Source: Chloroflexota bacterium (GTDB lineage Bacteria; Chloroflexota; Limnocylindria; Limnocylindrales; CSP1-4). From it: a stretch of 10,820 nt of DNA. The stretch is from assembly GCA_013696275.1 (NCBI GenBank), contig JACCYW010000294.1, forward strand, positions 1-10,820. The letters run 5' to 3'. Positions 6,962 through 10,820 of the stretch are shown one piece after another; position 1 is the stretch's first letter; every line of letters begins with the position of its first letter. Under the pieces are notes generated by a model. That model was not told the DNA's origin, did not search any database, and saw nothing but the letters and a program-made list of their open reading frames with translations. The translations under genes and the position numbers were made by a program.

Positions 6962-7006
6962 GCGGCCGGCCGGATCCTGGCCATCCTTTCTCTTTATCGG
7001 GGCGTT

Positions 7007-8677
7007 ATGCACCGCCGCTGGCTGATCGCCGCCACGCTCGCAGCCGCCACGATGACTCTGCTGGTCAGTGTCGGAGTGCAGGCTCACCCGCTTGGCAACT
7101 TCACATTCAACACGTACGACGGGCTCTTGATCACGCCGACGAGGGTGGTCGTGGATCATGTGCGGGACATCGCGGAGATCCCCGCATTCCAAGAACGCCA
7201 GGGTATGGACGCCGATGGCGACGGGAACGTGGACGCGGCCGAAGGCGCGGAGTACGCACGTAGGACTTGTCCCGCCGTCAGCGACAAGATCTCGTTGATC
7301 CTGGACGGCGCAGTCCACGACCTGACCCTGACCGCCTTGGGCATCTCCTTCCCGCCAGGACAAGCGGGCCTGGTCACGCTGCGGCTGGTGTGTGTCTTCC
7401 AGGCGGACCGTGCGGTGGCGGCAACTGGCGGCTCATCGATGCTCGAGTTCCGCGACGACGATCTGGCCGACCGTCCAGGCTGGCGGGAGATCGTAGCCGA
7501 CGGATCCGGCGTGGCGCTCAGCGGCGCCGAGGCATGGAGGATCGACGTATCGGATCGCCTTCGGAACTATCCTCCAGAGCTGATAGCGCGACCCTTGGGC
7601 CAGAGATCCGCGACGTTCGGTCTCTCCGTGGATGGCAGCCCAGCGCAGATCCCGGACGTGCCGGACGCGGTGCCAGTGGGCAGCCCGGATGGGTCGATCC
7701 TTGGCGCCGGGACCTCGAACGCGAGCGTGCCAGGCGGGATCGCCGATCTCCCGCCGGAGATCACGTCCGCCATCCAGGCGCGCGACCTGAGCGTGCCGTC
7801 GCTCATCCTCGCCTTCGCCGTGGCCATCGGTCTGGGCGCCTTCCACGCGGCCACGCCCGGTCACGGAAAGACCTTGATGGCAGCGTATCTGGTGGGCACT
7901 CGCGGCACGATCCGCCACGCGCTCGGGCTCGGCCTGACCGTTACGGTCTCGCACACCATCGGCGTGCTCGCTCTGGGCGCTCTGATCGTTGGCGCTGGGG
8001 CCGTCGTGGCTCCAGAGGTACTGTTCCCCGTGCTCGGGGCGGTCTCGGGCTTGATCGTCATCGCCATCGGCGTCGTCATCGTCACGGATCGGTGGCGTGA
8101 AGGCCGGCGTCGCCAGGGCCTGCACGCTAGCTCTGGCCTGGCCGATGACCTGACCCATGAGCACCATGATGCGTCCCATGAGCATGCCCATGACGAGGAG
8201 CACGGACATGATCACGAGCACCCACATGATCACGAGCACGAGCACAGCCATGGGTTGGTGCACGAACGGGCCGACCCGGGCACCGTGGGTGGATGGCACA
8301 GCCACGGTCTCGTCCGCCATACCCACCTTCCACAAGGTGAGAACCCGCTCAGTTGGCGAAACCTATTCGCACTCGGCCTGGTCGGGGGATTGGTCCCATC
8401 CGCATCGGCCATCGTCATCCTGGTCGGCACCATCGCGCTTGGCCGTCCGGTACTTGGCATGGCGTTGACCATCGCGTTCGGGACGGGCATGGCGGCCGTG
8501 CTGGTGGGAGTCGGCATCCTCCTGGTGCGCGCTCGCGGATTCGTGGAACGCTGGCCGCGCTCCCAGAAGTTGGCGCCCCTGATGAGCCACTTGCCGCTGG
8601 TCACCGCCGTGATCTTCCTGGTGGTCGGGAGCGTCATCGCGGTCCAGTCGGTCCTCCAGTTGAGCGCTCTCCGGTGA
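7007..8677 (+). CDS. NicO/RcnA-type nickel/cobalt exporter with EF-hand domain
   Basis: A membrane transporter expected to export Ni(II)/Co(II) or a similar cation. From the ATG at 7007 it has 556 residues: signal peptide (1-26, VQA-H), a periplasmic domain (~27-255) opening with AHPLGNFTFNTYDGL, then a six-helix-type NicO core. The core shows GAFHAATPGHGKTLMAAYLVG (278-297), SHTIGV (315-320), and after a cytoplasmic loop GLVGGLVPSASAIVIL (457-472). The loop (384-440) holds 20 His, many as HEH/HDH, a typical metal-binding stretch. The periplasmic domain carries a canonical EF-hand loop, D68-A-D-G-D-G-N-V-D-A-A-E79. The open frame extends upstream to a GTG at 6920, but that start lies inside a hairpin and would bury the signal peptide, so 7007 is preferred despite no clear ribosome site. 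The TPR gene overlaps its stop. Confidence 0.88.
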   Translation: MHRRWLIAATLAAATMTLLVSVGVQAHPLGNFTFNTYDGLLITPTRVVVDHVRDIAEIPAFQERQGMDADGDGNVDAAEGAEYARRTCPAVSDKISLILDGAVHDLTLTALGISFPPGQAGLVTLRLVCVFQADRAVAATGGSSMLEFRDDDLADRPGWREIVADGSGVALSGAEAWRIDVSDRLRNYPPELIARPLGQRSATFGLSVDGSPAQIPDVPDAVPVGSPDGSILGAGTSNASVPGGIADLPPEITSAIQARDLSVPSLILAFAVAIGLGAFHAATPGHGKTLMAAYLVGTRGTIRHALGLGLTVTVSHTIGVLALGALIVGAGAVVAPEVLFPVLGAVSGLIVIAIGVVIVTDRWREGRRRQGLHASSGLADDLTHEHHDASHEHAHDEEHGHDHEHPHDHEHEHSHGLVHERADPGTVGGWHSHGLVRHTHLPQGENPLSWRNLFALGLVGGLVPSASAIVILVGTIALGRPVLGMALTIAFGTGMAAVLVGVGILLVRARGFVERWPRSQKLAPLMSHLPLVTAVIFLVVGSVIAVQSVLQLSALR

Positions 8678-10068
8678 GTGAGCTCATCCCCGGTCGGCCC
8701 GTTCGCGAATCCACTGGCATGCGTCACACCTCCTCCGTCTTGCGGCGAGCGTGGTTCCCGGTCGCCCTGGTCGCTGTCGTCATCGTCGCGCTGTTCGCAT
8801 TCGGGCCGTTGGGCGCGACTACTCGGCCAGCCTCTCGGATGTCCGAGCTGGTGCCACCGGCGGCACTACTGGCTAGCCCATTGCCCAGCGACGCGACCGC
8901 CACAGAGCAACTCATCGCCGTCCAGTACTCCAACGTCTCGCGCTATCCGGACACCGTGCCCGCCTACATCACGCTGGGCAATGCCTATGCCCAGTTGGTC
9001 AGGGAAACCGGCGACCCGACGCACTACGAGCGAGCGGAAGCGGCTTTCGATGAGGCTCTGAGGCGCGAGCCGAACAACGACGAAGCGCTCATCGGCAAGG
9101 GCTTCCTGGCGCTTTCACGGCACGACTTCCGAGCCGGCCTGGAGCTGGGCCAGCGAGCCGTCGCGCTCTCGCCGCAAAAAGCCCGCGCGTTCGGCGTCGT
9201 GGTCGATGGCCAGACCGAACTCGGGATGTACGAGGAAGCCATCGCCAGCACCCAGACGATGGTGGATCTGCGGCCCGATCTGGCGTCCTATAGCCGCGTT
9301 TCCTACCAGCGAGAGCTGCACGGTCAGTTGGACGGAGCCATCGACGCCATGGAAGATGCACTGGAGGCCGGTACGGACAACCCCGAGAACACGGAGTACA
9401 TCCGCTACCTCATCGGCAACCTCTTTCTTATGAAGGGCGATCTGGACACCGCGGAGGCCGCCTATCGCACATCCGTGCAGGCGATCCCGGAGTATGTCTG
9501 GCCGGTGACCGGCCTGGCTCGGATCCAGGCTGCCCGTGGTGAGCTTGAGCCAGCCATCACCGCCTACCAGGGCGTGGTCGACCGGATCCCACTACCGGAG
9601 TTCGTCATCACCCTGGGCGAGATGCAGGAGGCCGCCGGTCGGACGGAGGACGCTCAGGCCACATACGCCCTGGTGCAAGTCATCCAGCAGCTTTTCGCGG
9701 CCAACGGCGTGAATACCGACCTGGACCTGGCCCTCTTCGAGGCCGACCATGGGACCGATCCGGCCGCAACGGTCGATAAGGCCCAGAACGCATACGACAG
9801 ACAACCGAATATCAAGGCTGCTGACGCGCTTGGCTGGGCCCTCTATCGGGCTGGTCGTTTCGAGGAAGCTCGGGCACGAGCGGAAGAGTCTCTGCGGCTT
9901 GGGACGCCCTATGGACTGTGGCATTTCCACGCCGGCATGATCGCCAAGGCTCAAGGGGATACGGTGGCCGCTCGGACGTATCTCTCCCAGGCGCTCGAGA
10001 CCGACCCGTACTTCTCGCCGCTCTACGGTCCGCAGGCCGAGGCCGCCCTGGCCGAACTCGGCGGCTGA
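8674..10068 (+). CDS. Membrane-anchored TPR protein
   Basis: An N-terminal membrane segment (~28-46 from the GTG start; AWFPVALVAVVIVALFAFGPLG) is followed by an extracytoplasmic array of tetratricopeptide repeats, roughly seven to nine, over ~75-460. Clear repeat cores include AEAAFDEALRREPNNDEALIGKG, GMYEEAIASTQTMVDLRPD, GDLDTAEAAYRTSVQAIPEY, GELEPAITAYQGVVDRIP and GDTVAARTYLSQALETDP, each with the usual small and aromatic positions. TPRs are protein-binding scaffolds, so partner binding is expected, not catalysis. The start chosen is GTG at 8674, overlapping the exporter stop as GTGA; ATG at 8719 (MRHTSSVLRR) is an alternative that keeps the anchor. The overlap implies coupled translation with the exporter, suggesting that the two act together. 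Confidence 0.88.
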   Translation: MSELIPGRPVRESTGMRHTSSVLRRAWFPVALVAVVIVALFAFGPLGATTRPASRMSELVPPAALLASPLPSDATATEQLIAVQYSNVSRYPDTVPAYITLGNAYAQLVRETGDPTHYERAEAAFDEALRREPNNDEALIGKGFLALSRHDFRAGLELGQRAVALSPQKARAFGVVVDGQTELGMYEEAIASTQTMVDLRPDLASYSRVSYQRELHGQLDGAIDAMEDALEAGTDNPENTEYIRYLIGNLFLMKGDLDTAEAAYRTSVQAIPEYVWPVTGLARIQAARGELEPAITAYQGVVDRIPLPEFVITLGEMQEAAGRTEDAQATYALVQVIQQLFAANGVNTDLDLALFEADHGTDPAATVDKAQNAYDRQPNIKAADALGWALYRAGRFEEARARAEESLRLGTPYGLWHFHAGMIAKAQGDTVAARTYLSQALETDPYFSPLYGPQAEAALAELGG

Positions 10069-10120
10069 CGTCGCTTGATGGGGGCCGTGTCGGTCATAGC
10101 GACATTCCGGGGCCCAGAAA

Positions 10121-10278
10121 GGGCTTAGGCGGTGGGCAGGACCAGCAGACGGCGCCGCCGATCGTGGGACGGGCCTACCGATCGTGGGACGGCGCTGCCG
10201 ATCGTGGGACGGGCCTGCCGATCGAGCGGCGAGGCGGATCTCACTCTGAGGAAGGGCGCTTTGCCCACCGCTGAGCCC
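10121..10278. repeat. 15-bp inverted repeat framing the tandem array
   Basis: GGGCT (10121-10125) plus GCGGTGGGCA (10129-10138) match, in reverse complement, TGCCCACCGC (10262-10271) plus AGCCC (10274-10278), interrupted only by TAG opposite TG. The arms enclose 123 bp containing the tandem repeats. This could be a long RNA stem or the ends of a small non-autonomous element; no target-site duplication was recognised. Confidence 0.6.
10151..10224. repeat. Tandem 20-bp repeat, three full copies
   Basis: Units start with CCGATCGTGGGACGG at 10158, 10178 and 10198 and end in GCCTA, CGCTG-like or GCCTG variants; a partial unit (GGCGCCG, 10151-10157) precedes and another (CCGATCG, 10218-10224) follows. 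The units touch with no spacers, which rules out a CRISPR array. Each contains the palindrome CGATCG. Confidence 0.85.
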
Positions 10279-10410
10279 CGGTTGTCAACCCGGTCGACAT
10301 AGGCGTGCACGACAGCCGCTTGCCTGTGAAGCATCAGTGTCCCCGAGCCCGATGTGGTCCTGTCAAGTGTCGTTTGTCCTGCGTGCAGGGCCGGTCCAGC
10401 CTACCGGTGC

Positions 10411-10439
10411 TTGCCAGGTTCGCTGCGCCGACGTACTCT
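10411..10439 (+). promoter_or_regulatory. Sigma70-like promoter of the T-box/trpD transcript
   Basis: TTGCCA (10411-10416) and TACTCT (10434-10439) are separated by exactly 17 bp. The predicted start, near 10446-10448, falls just before the first conserved T-box bases, so promoter and leader positions support each other. Confidence 0.6.
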
Positions 10440-10447
10440 CCGCCTTC

Positions 10448-10650
10448 AATCGAAGATGAGCGGTGATCGGGAAGAGTAACCGGCGCCCTTTGCGACAAGA
10501 GATCCGGCGGCTGGTGCGAGCCGGGGCAAGGGACCGGCGGATGGGCCTGGGAGCTCACTGAACGGAGCGAGTGCGATGCCGACAGGCATCGAAAGCGGGT
10601 GGCACCGCGGAGGGACCGACCTTCCGTCCCGGCGAGACGAAGTCGGTCTT
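10448..10650 (+). promoter_or_regulatory. T-box leader, tryptophan specifier
   Basis: This RNA senses uncharged tRNA-Trp and controls trpD. Stem I closes by CGGTGA (10461-10466) with TCACTG (10555-10560) and continues as CCGG (10480-10483) with CCGG (10534-10537) and CCCTTTGC (10486-10493) with GCAAGGG (10526-10532). The AGAGTA internal-loop motif is at 10473-10478, and the apical AGAGAT...GGTGCGAG elements lie near 10498-10520. The specifier position reads TGG (10542-10544). A Stem III hairpin CGATGCC/GGCATCG spans 10574-10591. The T-box sequence GGGTGGCACCGCGG (10597-10610) can pair with CCGTCCC (10624-10630) as antiterminator, or the region can refold into the terminator stem listed next. 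All main T-box parts occur in order. Confidence 0.92.
10612..10650 (+). terminator. Terminator arm of the T-box
   Basis: GACCGAC (10614-10620) pairs with GTCGGTC (10642-10648), TT with AA, and CGTC (10625-10628) with GACG (10636-10639), about 13 pairs around a 7-nt loop. This stem uses bases that the antiterminator needs, so the two are mutually exclusive. The stem is followed by TTGGTTCGT rather than a clean T-run, so the mechanism could be inefficient intrinsic termination. Confidence 0.65.
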
Positions 10651-10659
10651 GGTTCGTCC

Positions 10660-10664
10660 AGGAG
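10660..10664 (+). promoter_or_regulatory. Ribosome site deciding the trpD start
   Basis: AGGAG ends 11 nt before the TTG at 10676. It lies outside the terminator stem and favours this TTG over the in-frame TTG at 10649, which is within the stem. Confidence 0.6.
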
Positions 10665-10675
10665 CATCCACGATC

Positions 10676-10820
10676 TTGAATGCCACTCGCGCCGCCCTCT
10701 CTGCTGTCCTCGATGGCGTCACGCTGTCCTGTGAGGATGCACGCGCTGTCCTGGGTGAGGTGATGGATGGCGCCGTCCCGCCGGCGCTGCTGGGCGCGCT
10801 GCTCATCGCTCTCAGGGTGC
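10676..10820 (+). CDS. trpD: Anthranilate phosphoribosyltransferase, N-terminus (3' partial)
   Basis: TrpD transfers a phosphoribosyl group from PRPP to anthranilate, the second committed step of tryptophan synthesis in the cytosol. Only the first 48 codons lie in the window: the N-terminal helical domain with the pattern LxxVLDGVTLSCEDARAVLGEVMDG, then VPPALLGALLIALRV, matching the family's usual L..L.G..L...EA...M..IM.G......I.AFL.ALR. Pyrimidine-nucleoside phosphorylases share this fold, but the Trp-type T-box directly upstream argues for trpD. The start is TTG, supported by AGGAG upstream and by the absence of a nearby in-frame ATG or GTG. It appears to be the first gene of its transcript; whether other trp genes follow cannot be seen. 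Confidence 0.85.
   Translation, partial: MNATRAALSAVLDGVTLSCEDARAVLGEVMDGAVPPALLGALLIALRV

Larger units (their letters stand above)
10069..10410. other. Non-coding gap with framed tandem repeat
   Basis: No convincing gene. It carries a 20-bp tandem repeat (10158-10224) enclosed by 15-bp inverted arms (10121-10138, 10262-10278), both listed separately, and a short palindrome GGTTGTCAACC at 10280-10290. No obvious T-run terminator for the TPR gene was seen. The right end leads into the T-box promoter. Confidence 0.55.

Noticed and set aside
6920..7006. N-terminal extension of the NicO protein from GTG 6920
   Set aside because: The extension would precede a clear signal peptide and its start lies in a hairpin stem; ATG 7007 explains the export signal.
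7433..8335. Long minus-strand ORF opposite the NicO gene
   Set aside because: Shadow of the His-rich and GC-rich coding strand; no domain, no ribosome site and it conflicts with a well-supported gene.
8353..8673. N-terminal extension of the TPR gene into the NicO gene
   Set aside because: The frame is merely open by GC bias inside the NicO coding region and encodes Arg/Gly-rich sequence; GTG 8674 or ATG 8719 begins the membrane anchor.
10151..10224. Possible CRISPR array
   Set aside because: The 20-bp units are contiguous with no unique spacers and no cas genes are near; it is a plain tandem repeat.

Overview
The window is high-GC bacterial DNA with GTG and TTG starts, few strong Shine-Dalgarno sites, overlapping stop/start codons and an RskA-type anti-sigma factor. 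A tryptophan T-box at the right edge points to a Gram-positive or Chloroflexota lineage. My best guess is Chloroflexota (perhaps Limnocylindria-like); Actinomycetota is the alternative. This placement rests on gene content only.

Left part (1-1365): the 3' part of a + strand GAF-GGDEF protein whose cyclase site is degenerate but whose RxxD inhibitory site is kept. It is followed by a non-coding gap holding a long hairpin between two convergent genes.

Middle, minus strand (5038 down to 1366): a lipoprotein with two sortase-like domains lacking the catalytic cysteine, then thymidylate kinase (tmk), an ECF sigma factor and its RskA-like membrane anti-sigma factor. The last three are joined by 4-base overlaps (ATGA, GTGA), so tmk is translationally coupled to a sigma/anti-sigma switch.

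Middle, plus strand (5411-10068): divergent from the lipoprotein across a 372-bp regulatory gap with three inverted repeats lies a gene set of three: an exported DUF4331 protein, a NicO/RcnA-type nickel/cobalt exporter with a periplasmic EF-hand domain and a His-rich loop, and a membrane-anchored TPR protein overlapping the exporter by GTGA. They look like one extracytoplasmic, probably metal-related system of unknown function.

Right edge (10069-10820): a 379-bp gap with a 20-bp tandem repeat framed by a 15-bp inverted repeat, then a sigma70-like promoter, a complete T-box leader with a UGG (Trp) specifier, and the first 48 codons of trpD. The leader and gene agree with each other: low charged tRNA-Trp should switch on tryptophan synthesis.
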